Of a stretch of DNA of 64,000 nt, positions 7,105 through 16,462 are shown piece after piece. The position numbers were made by a program, and so were the translations under genes. This stretch comes from an uncultured Flavobacterium sp. (lineage in GTDB: Bacteria; Bacteroidota; Bacteroidia; Flavobacteriales; Flavobacteriaceae): assembly GCF_951805225.1 (NCBI RefSeq), contig NZ_OX638201.1, positions 2,108,001-2,172,000 of the forward strand. The letters run 5' to 3'. The notes beneath the pieces were generated by a model that searched no databases, had not been told where the DNA came from, and was given only the letters and a program-made list of their open reading frames with translations. Within the stretch, counting starts at the first letter, position 1; each line of letters opens with the position of its first letter.

Positions 7105-8459
7105 AAATACGTAATCGGTTTACATTAATATCCTCTTTCACTTTTAGCATTGTATTTGTCATTGCTTCAATCATCACGTATTTTTCATTCTATAGTTATT
7201 CTGAGAAAATTGTTTATAATGAACTTCAAAAAACGTGTTTGTTAACTGGGATTTTTTACCTTGAAAAAGACGAATTACCGCAAAATCAACATTTGATAAT
7301 TGGTCAGCAATTCCGCGAAAATTCACTCGAAATTATTACGCGTGTTTACAACAAAAAAAATCAGATTGTATTCGGTGATAAAGAAGAAGATCAAAACATA
7401 AATGCAGAAAAACTGGATTACATTCGAAAGAATAGAAAACTAAGTTTTAAATCTAATCATCATTTTTATTTTGGAAGTTTTTATCATGATAATCAAGGTG
7501 ATTTTGTTGTTTTTGTAAAGAAGAATGATGTCGAATTTAAAACCATTACAAACAGATTATTAATCATTATGATTCTGGTTTTAATTTCTGGATTAATCAC
7601 GATTTATATTGTAAGTCGCTTGCTTTCGAATCTTGCTTATAGTCCAATCAAAAACATTATCAATCAAGTAAATGACATCGAAGCTTCGTCTCTTGATCGA
7701 CATATTGTTTCGCCAAATACCAAAGATGATATTCAGGAATTAATAGAAACGTATAACAATTTATTTAAGCGACTTTCGGACACATTTATCATTCAGAAGA
7801 ATTTTATAAACTATGTTTCGCACGAATTCAAAACACCTTTAACTGCAATATCCGGAAATCTCGAAGTATTTGCTCAAAAAGACAGAACGAGCGCAGAATA
7901 CAAAGAAATGTCTGAAAAAGTATTAGAAAATGTGTATCAAATCGAAGATACAATGAACACGCTTATGTTACTTTCGGGATTAAAAGGCAACACAGAATTG
8001 AACGAAATTTTCAGGGTCGATGAACTAGTTTGGGATATAAACGATCAATTACCCGAAGTTCATAAACTGAAAGATGCTCAGATACAAATTGCTATTGAAA
8101 TTGTAAACGATAAACTTCTTTCTATAAAAGGAAAGAGCAACGAAATCAAAATTGCTTTGTATAATATTATAGAAAATGCCGTGAAATATTCGAACGGAAA
8201 TCCTATAAAAATAAGTTTATTACAAGAGAATAATCAGCTTAAAATTGTAATCGAAGACCACGGAACCGGTATTAGCGAAGACGACTTAAAATTCATCAAA
8301 CAAACTTTTTACAGAGGTAAAAATGTTAATGATATAAAAGGAAGCGGCGTTGGACTTTCTTTGGCAAACATTATCTTCAAACAAAACAATATCGCTTTTA
8401 CAATTACTTCAAAAAAAGACATCGGAACTACTATAACACTACTATTTCCGCCACTCTAA
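7101..8459 (+). CDS. Membrane sensor histidine kinase
   Basis: A 452-residue kinase with TM helix 1 near residues 12-33, a periplasmic sensor of about 115 residues, TM helix 2 near 150-172 and a HAMP-like linker. The H-box VSHEFKTPLT has H241. The ATPase domain has an N-box NIIENAVKYSN, G1 DHGTGIS and G2 GSGVGLSLA. All catalytic elements are present. It overlaps the response-regulator gene by 4 nt. The sensor domain lacks an obvious His/Met cluster, so the signal cannot be named; the downstream exporter suggests a metal ion. Confidence 0.92.
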   Translation: MKIRNRFTLISSFTFSIVFVIASIITYFSFYSYSEKIVYNELQKTCLLTGIFYLEKDELPQNQHLIIGQQFRENSLEIITRVYNKKNQIVFGDKEEDQNINAEKLDYIRKNRKLSFKSNHHFYFGSFYHDNQGDFVVFVKKNDVEFKTITNRLLIIMILVLISGLITIYIVSRLLSNLAYSPIKNIINQVNDIEASSLDRHIVSPNTKDDIQELIETYNNLFKRLSDTFIIQKNFINYVSHEFKTPLTAISGNLEVFAQKDRTSAEYKEMSEKVLENVYQIEDTMNTLMLLSGLKGNTELNEIFRVDELVWDINDQLPEVHKLKDAQIQIAIEIVNDKLLSIKGKSNEIKIALYNIIENAVKYSNGNPIKISLLQENNQLKIVIEDHGTGISEDDLKFIKQTFYRGKNVNDIKGSGVGLSLANIIFKQNNIAFTITSKKDIGTTITLLFPPL

Positions 8460-8556
8460 TCGTTTTCTAATGTAGTTCCAACTCCTTTCTAACTGACATC
8501 AAATTAAGGTTTAATATGCCGCAGATAGCTTTGCAACATATTAAAAACAACTTAAT

Positions 8557-9843
8557 TTGAAACGTATACTTTTAACCCTGCTCGTTATTGTATCGCACAA
8601 AAGTGTGGCGCAAATTGCTACAATAAACGATACAATTGTTCTTTCCCGAACTCAAGCTGAGGCTTTGTTTTTGGAAAAGAACATTTCTCTTATTTCCGAA
8701 AAACTAAACATCGACATTGCTGATGCGCAAGTTATTCAGGCAAAATTATGGCCCAACCCTACTCTAACTGTTGGAGAAATCAACCTTTGGCACAATGCTA
8801 CCGCTTCACGAGTTCCGGCTTTGTGGGGAAATTTTGGTACTACTTCTCAAGTCAATGCAGAGCTTGAACAACTTGTTCAAACCGCAGGCAAAAGAAAAAA
8901 ACTGATTGCCATGGAAAAAGTTGGTGTTGATATTGCCAAAGAATATTTTAAAACTTTCTTACGCAATCTAAAAATCGAGTTTAGAGGTAATCTTACTGAA
9001 CTCCAATATACGCAAGAACAGGAAGCTATTTATAAAAAGCAGCTTTCGTCAATGCAAACTTTATTGAAAGCTTACGCTAATCAAGTAAAACAAGGAAATG
9101 TTGGCAAAGGCGAATACATTAGACTAAAAGCTACTGAACTACAATTCGTAAAAGAAATTGCTGATCTTAAAAAAGAAAACAATTCATTGCAAAAAGAACT
9201 TAAAGTCTTAATGAATCTTCCGGCTACAAGCTTTATCAAACTTACAGATGAAGGTTTTGTTCCTGATAATAAAAATATCGATAACATCAATCTGGGGAAT
9301 CTTATGGCTTCGGCTGTAGAAAATCGTCCTGATATGAAGGTTATTAAACTTGGAAATGATTACAACGATAATAAATATAAATATGAAAAGGCAATGCGAA
9401 CGCCAGACGTTACACTTGGTGTAAGTTACGATCGTGGTGCAAGTACAATGAATGATTTTGTGGGACTTGGTTTTTCGCTTGATCTTCCGTTTTTTAATAG
9501 AAATCAAGGAAATATTAAAGCGGCTAAAATTGCAATCGACCAAGGTAAATTACTTGCAGAAGAAAAAACTATAAGCGTTCAAGCAGAAGTTTTACAATCT
9601 TATGAAGATTTAATTGTAACCAAAAAATTATACGAAAGTGTCGATGCTAATTATGAAGCAGATTTAGACAAACTTCTGGAAAGCTATCACAAAAACTTCA
9701 TGCAAAGAAACACAAGCATGTTGGAATATCTTGATTTTGTTGATGCGTATTTAGACAACAAATCGATTCTCTTAAACTCTAAAAAAGATCTTAATAAAAA
9801 TCTTGAAGAACTGCGTTATATCGCCGGTCAGGAAATCAATTAA
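8557..9843 (+). CDS. Outer-membrane factor of a CzcCBA-type metal exporter
   Basis: A 428-residue TolC-family protein. The signal peptide (LLTLLVIVSHKSVAQ) is followed by two long coiled-coil repeats, as expected of an outer-membrane channel with a periplasmic helical barrel. The segment LWPNPTLTVGEINLWHN near residues 66-82 is typical of the CzcC/CusC group in Bacteroidota. The start is TTG at 8557; no in-frame ATG gives a signal peptide. A TAGCTTTG box at 8526-8533 is a plausible -7 element. It is the first gene of the exporter operon. Confidence 0.88.
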   Translation: MKRILLTLLVIVSHKSVAQIATINDTIVLSRTQAEALFLEKNISLISEKLNIDIADAQVIQAKLWPNPTLTVGEINLWHNATASRVPALWGNFGTTSQVNAELEQLVQTAGKRKKLIAMEKVGVDIAKEYFKTFLRNLKIEFRGNLTELQYTQEQEAIYKKQLSSMQTLLKAYANQVKQGNVGKGEYIRLKATELQFVKEIADLKKENNSLQKELKVLMNLPATSFIKLTDEGFVPDNKNIDNINLGNLMASAVENRPDMKVIKLGNDYNDNKYKYEKAMRTPDVTLGVSYDRGASTMNDFVGLGFSLDLPFFNRNQGNIKAAKIAIDQGKLLAEEKTISVQAEVLQSYEDLIVTKKLYESVDANYEADLDKLLESYHKNFMQRNTSMLEYLDFVDAYLDNKSILLNSKKDLNKNLEELRYIAGQEIN

Positions 9844-9874
9844 ATCTAATTCTCTAAAAATAATAACAAACATA

Positions 9875-10963
9875 ATGAAGAAACTTATTTTACTCCCGAT
9901 ACTTGGGTTAATGCTCGTTTACGGATGTGGCAAAAAAGAAGAAATCAAAGATACAAAAGAAGAAAAATTTTGTATTGACAAAGACTTAAAAGAAAAAATC
10001 ACGATCGAACCTGTACAAAAACGTGCGGTTACTGAAGCTATAAACCTTACGGGAAATATAACTTACAACGGAGATCACGTAGTTCAGTTTAATAGTCTTG
10101 TTGAAGGTATTATAACCAAAACTACTTTTTCATTGGGTGATTATGTGAGAAAAGGACAAGTTCTGGCTGAAATAAAAAGTACAGAATTGAATAATATGCA
10201 ATCTGAGAGTAAATCGTTTCAATCTCAAATAGCAGTCGCACAACGTAATTTGCAAGCAACCAAATCAATGTTTGATGATGGAATTGCTTCTCAAAAAGAC
10301 CTTATGCAAGCGCAAAGCGAACTAGATGTTTTAAGATCTTCTCTTGAAAACGTAAAAGCAAATCTTGCCATGTTTAGTGCAAGAAGCGAAAGAGCCGTTT
10401 TTCAGATAAAAGCACCAACTGAAGGATATATCGTAGCAAAAAATATTAGTCCCGGAATGCAAATTACAGATTCAAGCGAACCTCTTTTTACCATTTCTGA
10501 CCTTAAAGAAATCTGGGTTTTGGTAAATGTATATACCAGTAATCTGAAAAACGTAAGCGAAAATATGTTGGTCGATGTTACAACTCCTGCTTATCCCGGA
10601 GAAGTTTTTAAAGGAAAAATAAAAATGATGTCCAAAGTTTTTGACGCTGATGAACATGTTTTAAAAGCACGAATTGTAATGGAAAATCAAAACTTAAAAT
10701 TAAAACCAGGAATGACCGCTGATATTAAAATTGACAAAAGCAAAGGAGGCGAAATGTTAGCTTCGGTTCCTGCAAAAGCTGTCATTTTTGATAATAATCG
10801 TGATCATATTTTGATTTATAAAGATGATTGTACGATTGAAGCGAGAGAAATTAATCCGGTTATAAAAAACAATGATTGGGTTTATTTTGATAAAGGAGTT
10901 AATGAAGGTGAAATGGTGATTACTAAAAATCAACTGTTAATTCACGAACGATTAAAAAACTAA
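9875..10963 (+). CDS. Periplasmic adaptor (CzcB/CusB-type) lipoprotein
   Basis: A membrane-fusion protein linking the inner-membrane pump to the outer-membrane channel. I take the start at ATG 9875, which gives a lipoprotein signal ending LVYGC (Cys18); a longer frame from 9803 would overlap the channel gene and add a non-signal leader. The order is a lipoyl half-domain (TTFSLGDYVRKGQVLAEI), a helical hairpin, the second lipoyl half (IKAPTEGYIV) and beta-barrel and membrane-proximal domains. An N-terminal segment with Cys and charged residues (KEEKFCIDKDLKEK) could bind metal, but this is inference. 362 residues, normal for the family. Confidence 0.88.
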   Translation: MKKLILLPILGLMLVYGCGKKEEIKDTKEEKFCIDKDLKEKITIEPVQKRAVTEAINLTGNITYNGDHVVQFNSLVEGIITKTTFSLGDYVRKGQVLAEIKSTELNNMQSESKSFQSQIAVAQRNLQATKSMFDDGIASQKDLMQAQSELDVLRSSLENVKANLAMFSARSERAVFQIKAPTEGYIVAKNISPGMQITDSSEPLFTISDLKEIWVLVNVYTSNLKNVSENMLVDVTTPAYPGEVFKGKIKMMSKVFDADEHVLKARIVMENQNLKLKPGMTADIKIDKSKGGEMLASVPAKAVIFDNNRDHILIYKDDCTIEAREINPVIKNNDWVYFDKGVNEGEMVITKNQLLIHERLKN

Positions 10964-10997
10964 TTATCCCAAAAAACGGATAAATACCATACAAGAC

Positions 10998-13900
10998 ATG
11001 AAAAAATTTGTACAAGGTCTGGTTGCTTTCTCGCTAAAAAACTCCCTTATAGTTTTTTTCCTGACAGCCATACTACTAGTCGCCGGAATAGTTAGCTATA
11101 TCCACACGCCCATCGAAGCATTTCCCGATGTAACGAATACAAGAGCAAGAATCATTACACAATGGCCGGGAAGAAGTGCCGAAGAAGTAGAGAAATTTAT
11201 CACGCTTCCGATTTCGAAACAAATGAATACAATTCCTAAAAAAGCGCAAGTACGTTCTATTTCGCTTTTTGGATTATCAGTTGTAACTGTATTATTTGAT
11301 GATGATGTCGAGGATTTTTACGCACAACAATATGCTTCAAATCGCCTTAACGGATTAGATTTACCTGAAGGTGCAGATGTTGATATTGAACCTCCATCCG
11401 GAGCAACGGGTGAAATCTTTAGATATGTAATCAAAAGTGATTTGCCAATTAAAGAAATCAAAGCCATTCAGGATTGGGTAATCGAAAGAGAACTAATCGC
11501 TGTTCCGGGAGTTGCTGATGTTGTAAGTTTTGGTGGAGAAGAAAAAATCTTCGAAATTAAAATTAATCCAACGCAACTTGAAAATTATAATCTATCTGCG
11601 CTTGATGTTTACGAAGCTGTTTCTAAAAGTAATGTAAACGTTGGTGGAGATGTTATTCAGCGTGGAGATCAGGCTTATGTAGTAAGAGGAGTTGGATTAA
11701 TTAATAAAGTCGAAGATATTGGTAATATTTTAATCGAAACCAAAGGATCTTCACCAATATTAGTAAAACACGTTGCCGAAGTTTCAATTTCTGCTAAACC
11801 AAGATTAGGACAAGTTGGTTTAGATGGCGATGATGATGTTGTAGAAGGTATTGTAGTGATGTTACGTGGCGAAAATCCGGGTGAAGTAATCAAGAGACTT
11901 AAAGATCGTTTGACCGAACTTAACGAAAGAGTTTTACCGGATAATGTAAAAATAGTTCCGTTTATTGATCGTACTAAATTGGTAGATACAACGGTAAAAA
12001 CAGTTACTAAAAACCTTGTCGAAGGTATATTATTGGTATCGTTAATCGTATTTATTTTCCTTTATAACTGGAGAACGTCATTGATTGTAGCTTCTGTAAT
12101 TCCGCTTTCGTTTTTGTTTGCAATTGTAATGTTGCGAATTCAGGGATTACCGGCGAACTTAATTTCTATGGGAGCGCTGGATTTTGGATTGCTCCTCGAA
12201 GGAACATTGGTTATCGTCGAACAAGTCTTTGTATCGCTCGAGAAAAAAGCGCATAAAGTAGGAATGGAACGCTTTAATAGTATGAGCAAAATGGGACTTA
12301 TCAAGAAAAGTGTTGGTAGCGTAGCGACTTATATTTTCTTTGCCTTGATCATTTTGATTGTGGCTTTAATGCCTATTTTCTCTTTCACTAAAGTGGAAGG
12401 AAAAATGTTCTCCCCCCTAGCCTTTACGTTAAGTTATGCATTATTAGGATCGTTGATTTTATCACTTACATATGTTCCCGCAATGTGTAAAGTCATGCTG
12501 ACGAAAAACATTGTCGAGAAAGAAAATATGATTTCGCGTTTCTTTAGAGAAAACCTTTTTAAACTTTTTAAATGGAGCACGAGACATCGCAAAACAACAT
12601 TATATGCATTTTTAGGTTTATTGGCAATATGTTGCGCTAAGTTCGCTTTTTATGGTTCAGAATTTATTCCGAAATTGAATGAAGGAGCTATTTATGTACG
12701 AGCCACTTTGCCTAATAGTATCAATCTTGATGAAGCCGTAAGACTTACAAAAGAAATGAAAGGTAAAATCAGGAAATTTGAAGAAGTAAAATTCGTCCTG
12801 ACACAAACCGGACGACCAAATGACGGAACAGATCCAACCGGATTTTTTAATATTGAATTACACATCGAATTAAAACATCAGGACGAATGGAAACGTGACA
12901 TTAGTAAAGAAGAACTGATTGCCGAAATCAAGAAAGAATTTGATGTATATCCCGGAATTGGTTTTGGATTTAGTCAGCCAATTCAGGATAATGTTGAAGA
13001 ATATGTTGCGGGAGTAAAAAGTCCGTTGGTGATTAAAATTTTCGGAAATGATCTTTTTCAATTGGAAGAAATGGCAGCAAAAGTGGCTAAATCTATCAAA
13101 GATGTAAAAGGAATTGAAGATATTAATGTCTATAAAAATATCGGTTTACCCGAATTAAGAATTCAGCTTGACGATGAAAAAATGGCGCGTTATGCCATTA
13201 CAACTGCCGATGCGCAAGCCGTAATCCGAATGACAATTGGAGGTCAAGCCGCGACAAAATTCTATGATGACGAAAAGATCTTTGATATCACTTTGCGTTT
13301 TGAAAAAGAATATCGTGACTCAAAAGAAAAAATTGAAGACATTTTGATTCCGACTATGAATGGTAAAAAAGTTCCGTTAAAAGAAATTGCTACTGTAGAA
13401 TACAAAACGGGACCAACTTTTATTTATCGTGAAGGAAACAGTAGATATATTGCCGTAGGTTTTAGTATTGAAGGACGAGATTTAGGAAGCACAATCGACG
13501 AAGCTCAGAAAAAAGTAGCTGCCGAAGTAAAACTTCCAAAAGAAAATACAATGAAATGGGCAGGAGAATTTGAAAGTAAAGAAAGAGCATCAAAACAATT
13601 GGCAATGATTGTTCCTGTAGTTTTAGTATTGATTTTATGCTTGTTATATTTCAACTTTGGGAATTTCAAAGATACATTAGTTGCCATTAGCGCAATGCCT
13701 TATGCTTTTATTGGAGGATTCTTATCGCTTTGGGTAACCGGAACTGTATTTGGAATCTCAGCCGGAATTGGTTTTATTATTCTGTTTGGAGTCAGTGCGA
13801 TTGATAGTATTGTCCTCATAGGAATGATTAGAGAAAATATGCGAGCCGGAATGCATTTAAAAGACGCAATCTCAAACGGAATTTACAGCAGAATTCGTCC

Positions 13901-14108
13901 TATTGTAATGATCGCACTTATGGGATCTTTAGGATTATTACCAGCCGCATTATCAACCGGAATGGGTTCTGAAGTTCAAAAACCATTAGCGATCATGATT
14001 GTTGGTGGATTAATAACCTGTATGTTTTTATCATTGACGGTATTACCTCAAGTATTTTACTTGGTATATCGCAAAAAAGACGCTGGTTATATTGATCCAA
14101 AATCTTAA
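10998..14108 (+). CDS. Heavy-metal RND pump (CzcA/CusA family)
   Basis: A 1036-residue inner-membrane proton/cation antiporter with 12 expected TM helices and two large periplasmic loops. It opens with the family segment PIEAFPDVTNTRA. The TM4 motif reads DFGLLLEG: Asp395, Glu401 and Glu408 stand where CzcA has Asp402, Asp408 and Glu415. The first and third acids are kept, but the middle one is Glu instead of Asp, which is unusual. Full length, in operon with the channel and adaptor. The substrate is a divalent or monovalent heavy metal ion; which one cannot be told from the motif. Confidence 0.92.
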   Translation: MKKFVQGLVAFSLKNSLIVFFLTAILLVAGIVSYIHTPIEAFPDVTNTRARIITQWPGRSAEEVEKFITLPISKQMNTIPKKAQVRSISLFGLSVVTVLFDDDVEDFYAQQYASNRLNGLDLPEGADVDIEPPSGATGEIFRYVIKSDLPIKEIKAIQDWVIERELIAVPGVADVVSFGGEEKIFEIKINPTQLENYNLSALDVYEAVSKSNVNVGGDVIQRGDQAYVVRGVGLINKVEDIGNILIETKGSSPILVKHVAEVSISAKPRLGQVGLDGDDDVVEGIVVMLRGENPGEVIKRLKDRLTELNERVLPDNVKIVPFIDRTKLVDTTVKTVTKNLVEGILLVSLIVFIFLYNWRTSLIVASVIPLSFLFAIVMLRIQGLPANLISMGALDFGLLLEGTLVIVEQVFVSLEKKAHKVGMERFNSMSKMGLIKKSVGSVATYIFFALIILIVALMPIFSFTKVEGKMFSPLAFTLSYALLGSLILSLTYVPAMCKVMLTKNIVEKENMISRFFRENLFKLFKWSTRHRKTTLYAFLGLLAICCAKFAFYGSEFIPKLNEGAIYVRATLPNSINLDEAVRLTKEMKGKIRKFEEVKFVLTQTGRPNDGTDPTGFFNIELHIELKHQDEWKRDISKEELIAEIKKEFDVYPGIGFGFSQPIQDNVEEYVAGVKSPLVIKIFGNDLFQLEEMAAKVAKSIKDVKGIEDINVYKNIGLPELRIQLDDEKMARYAITTADAQAVIRMTIGGQAATKFYDDEKIFDITLRFEKEYRDSKEKIEDILIPTMNGKKVPLKEIATVEYKTGPTFIYREGNSRYIAVGFSIEGRDLGSTIDEAQKKVAAEVKLPKENTMKWAGEFESKERASKQLAMIVPVVLVLILCLLYFNFGNFKDTLVAISAMPYAFIGGFLSLWVTGTVFGISAGIGFIILFGVSAIDSIVLIGMIRENMRAGMHLKDAISNGIYSRIRPIVMIALMGSLGLLPAALSTGMGSEVQKPLAIMIVGGLITCMFLSLTVLPQVFYLVYRKKDAGYIDPKS

Positions 14109-14119
14109 TCAAATCTCAA

Positions 14120-14158
14120 ATACACCTTTGGACAATATGTTTAAAGGTGTATTTTTTT
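14120..14158 (+). terminator. Terminator of the metal-exporter operon
   Basis: A 10-bp perfect stem (ATACACCTTT at 14120-14129, AAAGGTGTAT at 14143-14152) is followed by a run of T. It lies 12 nt after the pump's stop codon, the expected place for a factor-independent terminator. Confidence 0.85.
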
Positions 14159-14181
14159 ATTATAGCCAATAACTACTTATC

Positions 14182-14745
14182 ATGAAATACAGCTATTATT
14201 TTGCGATAATTTCCTTCTTATTAATTTCGTGCGAGTCTAAATGTCCTATTGAAATTAAACAAATTGAATCTAAAGAAATGGTACAAATTATTCCAAGTTC
14301 AGTAAAAGACAGTGTTATTATATCGATCCCAACAGAATTTGAAATAAGAATAAATTCTTCGGTCAAATATATTACCTGGCATTATGTTGGTGATGGAAAA
14401 ACCCAATGGAATGATGCTTTTGATTATCAGATTTATGAAGCATCGCCCTTAGATCAATTGGATATTTATGAAATATTCGCGCAAAAAAAGATTCGGATTA
14501 TTAAAAAAGAAAGAAAACATCTTATCACTCTAAAAGAAGCTTTATCGTTATTAAAGAAATACAATGCTCAATCTTTGGATAATTTAAAGTTTGGAGAAAC
14601 CATAAAACTAAACCCTTATAATAAATTCAAAAAAGAAAATAAAAGGATGATTGATGATTTTAGAAAAATTAATGATTCGATTAAATTTAGAGTTATGAAA
14701 GGAGATGGAAGCTTTTTTTATTTGCGTAAAAAAATCGATTGGTAA
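14182..14745 (+). CDS. Hypothetical lipoprotein (187 aa)
   Basis: The N-terminus MKYSYYFAIISFLLISCES is a lipoprotein signal with Cys17. The mature protein has a beta-rich N-terminal half (VIISIPTEFEIRINSSVKYI) and a Lys-rich helical C-terminal half. No known domain was recognised. It starts 24 nt after the exporter terminator, with no clear promoter box in the gap, so it may rely on readthrough or on an unseen promoter. Function unknown. Confidence 0.55.
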   Translation: MKYSYYFAIISFLLISCESKCPIEIKQIESKEMVQIIPSSVKDSVIISIPTEFEIRINSSVKYITWHYVGDGKTQWNDAFDYQIYEASPLDQLDIYEIFAQKKIRIIKKERKHLITLKEALSLLKKYNAQSLDNLKFGETIKLNPYNKFKKENKRMIDDFRKINDSIKFRVMKGDGSFFYLRKKIDW

Positions 14746-14805
14746 TTTTTTCAAATATTTATAGCGACAATCTATATAAATAAATCTTAAAATTTAAATT
14801 TCGTT

Positions 14806-14836
14806 TTGAATATATGTAGTTAACTACGTAAATTTG
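14806..14836 (+). promoter_or_regulatory. Promoter with a 12-bp palindrome between its boxes
   Basis: TTG at 14806-14808 and TAAATTTG at 14829-14836 are 20 nt apart, an exact Bacteroidota promoter. The perfect palindrome GTAGTTAACTAC lies at 14816-14827, between the two boxes, where a bound repressor would exclude sigma factor. It faces the GNAT gene at 14901. Confidence 0.7.
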
Positions 14837-14900
14837 TCTAAAATTATTCTCACGTCTAGATATAACTTAACTCGACAGTGATTTAAATACAAAAAAACGA

Positions 14901-15353
14901 ATGAAAAATAATATTCCTCAAAGCTCTTCAGAAAATACAATTAACATTGAAAAAGTTGAAAATCAGAATCAAATTGAAACAGCATTTGCCATTAGAAGAC
15001 AAGTTTTTGTAGAAGAACAAAACGTGTCACCAGAACGCGAATCGATGGATGATGATGAATCAATTCACTATTTAGCAACAGTAAACGGGGAACCAGCCGG
15101 AGCCGCACGATATCGAAAAATGGAAAAAGGCGCTAAAATTGAAAGAATTGCGGTTCTAAATACTTTTCGTGGAAAACGAATTGGCGAAGCAATTTTATTA
15201 AAAATTCTAGACGATTTAAAAAACGAACAGAAAGTATATTTATACGCTCAGGTAAATGCAAGTCAGTTTTATATTAAAAACGGATTCAGACAAACCGATA
15301 ATTATTTTCTAGATGCCGGAATTGAACACGTTGAAATGGATTTTATAAAATAA
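14901..15353 (+). CDS. GNAT-family N-acetyltransferase (ElaA/YjcF-like)
   Basis: A 150-residue single-domain acetyltransferase. It begins with a segment typical of the group, FAIRRQVFVEEQNVSPERE. The acetyl-CoA pyrophosphate loop is RGKRIGEAIL near residues 95-104, and the closing strand has FYIKNGFRQTDN. It transfers acetyl from acetyl-CoA to an amine; the substrate is unknown. Cytosolic and alone in its unit, with its own promoter and palindromic operator candidate at 14806-14836. Confidence 0.82.
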   Translation: MKNNIPQSSSENTINIEKVENQNQIETAFAIRRQVFVEEQNVSPERESMDDDESIHYLATVNGEPAGAARYRKMEKGAKIERIAVLNTFRGKRIGEAILLKILDDLKNEQKVYLYAQVNASQFYIKNGFRQTDNYFLDAGIEHVEMDFIK

Positions 15354-15369
15354 ACAATTCTTTCTAATA

Positions 15370-15511
15370 AACTGGATTAAAATCCAGCTCTACAATATTT
15401 ATCATTCCTTCGGAATTTTATATTCTATATGGTTATGCTTCTAAATAATTTCAAGATGAAAAAGAGCCAAAGGCTCGGCCTATATTGTAGGGCTGGACTT
15501 TAGTCCAGTTT
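15370..15511. repeat. 142-bp palindromic repeat, copy 1
   Basis: The end arms (CTGGATTAAAATCCAGCTC near 15372 and its near-complement GGGCTGGACTTTAGTCCAG near 15490) are each palindromes themselves and pair with each other. Inside are small hairpins (ATTCCTTCGGAAT near 15404 and GAGCCAAAGGCTC near 15464). A second copy in the same orientation lies at 17407-17548. It separates the convergent GNAT and AraC genes. Confidence 0.7.
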
Positions 15512-15525
15512 AATAAGAATTCCGA

Positions 15526-16362
15526 TTATGAAATGGTCAAAGATTTTTTAAATTGTGATGGTGATGTTCCCGTGCTTCGCATAATGAATTTATTAAAATG
15601 ACTGCTATCAATAAATCCCAAATCATTGCTGATTTCTGAAAAAGTCAGATTGCTTTTGCTTAGTTTTTCCGTTACAACTTTAAGTTTTGTTTGTTCGATA
15701 TAATCTCTTAAAGTAATGTTTAAGTGAGTTTTAAAATATTCGCCAATGTAGTTGATCGAAACATTAAAATGATTGGCCATTTCTTTTTTCTTCAGCAAAT
15801 GCGGGTTCGCAATATTCGATCTGATATAACTTAAAATAGTATCGATCTTTAAAACTTCGGTGGTTTGAAATTCTAAATTGCTTTCGTTTATGGTTGCATT
15901 TCTTCGGATTATTTGAATTAATGACATCATCAAGCTTTTGATTATAATTTCGTTTTGACCTTTTGGTTTGGCCACTTCATCGAGTATTTTTAGAATAACA
16001 ATTTCACAAAACATTTTATCTTCTTCCAGGAAAATTAGATTTCCATTGGTTTGATTGTGGTAATAAAACAACTTCTCGATTTCTTCAATTTCTTTTTTAT
16101 TCGAAAAAAAGTTAGGCAAAAACCGCAGACAATGAAACTTTGTTGGTTCCAGTGTTTTGAAAGAATGATAATCCTTTGGCGTAAGCAAATAAATATCATG
16201 CTTTTGATAATTATGAGGAATCGAATTTAATATATGATTTCCGGTTCCGTATTCTATATATAGTAATTCGAAAAAATTATGTCGGTGTACTTCCTTTTTC
16301 CAAGTAAGTTCTTCGACCGAATAAATTTCGAAATCTTTGTATATAAAAAACGTGTCTTTCAT
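15526..16362 (-). CDS. AraC-family transcriptional regulator
   Basis: A 278-residue regulator. The N-terminal cupin-like sensor half (VHRHNFFELLYIEYGTGNH near residues 25-43) is followed by two helix-turn-helix motifs in the last 100 residues: MANHFNVSINYIGEYFK and FSEISNDLGFIDSSHFNKF. Complete for the family. It is divergent from a ketopantoate-reductase-like gene with 100 bp between. On its strand a TATATTTG box lies at 16378-16385, but the upstream TTG is only 16 nt away. It probably controls the divergent gene. Confidence 0.88.
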   Translation of the reverse strand: MKDTFFIYKDFEIYSVEELTWKKEVHRHNFFELLYIEYGTGNHILNSIPHNYQKHDIYLLTPKDYHSFKTLEPTKFHCLRFLPNFFSNKKEIEEIEKLFYYHNQTNGNLIFLEEDKMFCEIVILKILDEVAKPKGQNEIIIKSLMMSLIQIIRRNATINESNLEFQTTEVLKIDTILSYIRSNIANPHLLKKKEMANHFNVSINYIGEYFKTHLNITLRDYIEQTKLKVVTEKLSKSNLTFSEISNDLGFIDSSHFNKFIMRSTGTSPSQFKKSLTIS

Positions 16363-16462
16363 AATCCTTAATTTTTACAAATATAACCTATATTTTTACA
16401 TCAATTAATGATCATGAACCTATTTACTTTGCATGAGGAATTAAAACTCAAAATACTACAAT

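Noticed and set aside
9803..9874. Longer start for the CzcB-type adaptor
   Set aside because: It would overlap the channel gene and put 24 residues before the lipoprotein signal. ATG 9875 fits better.
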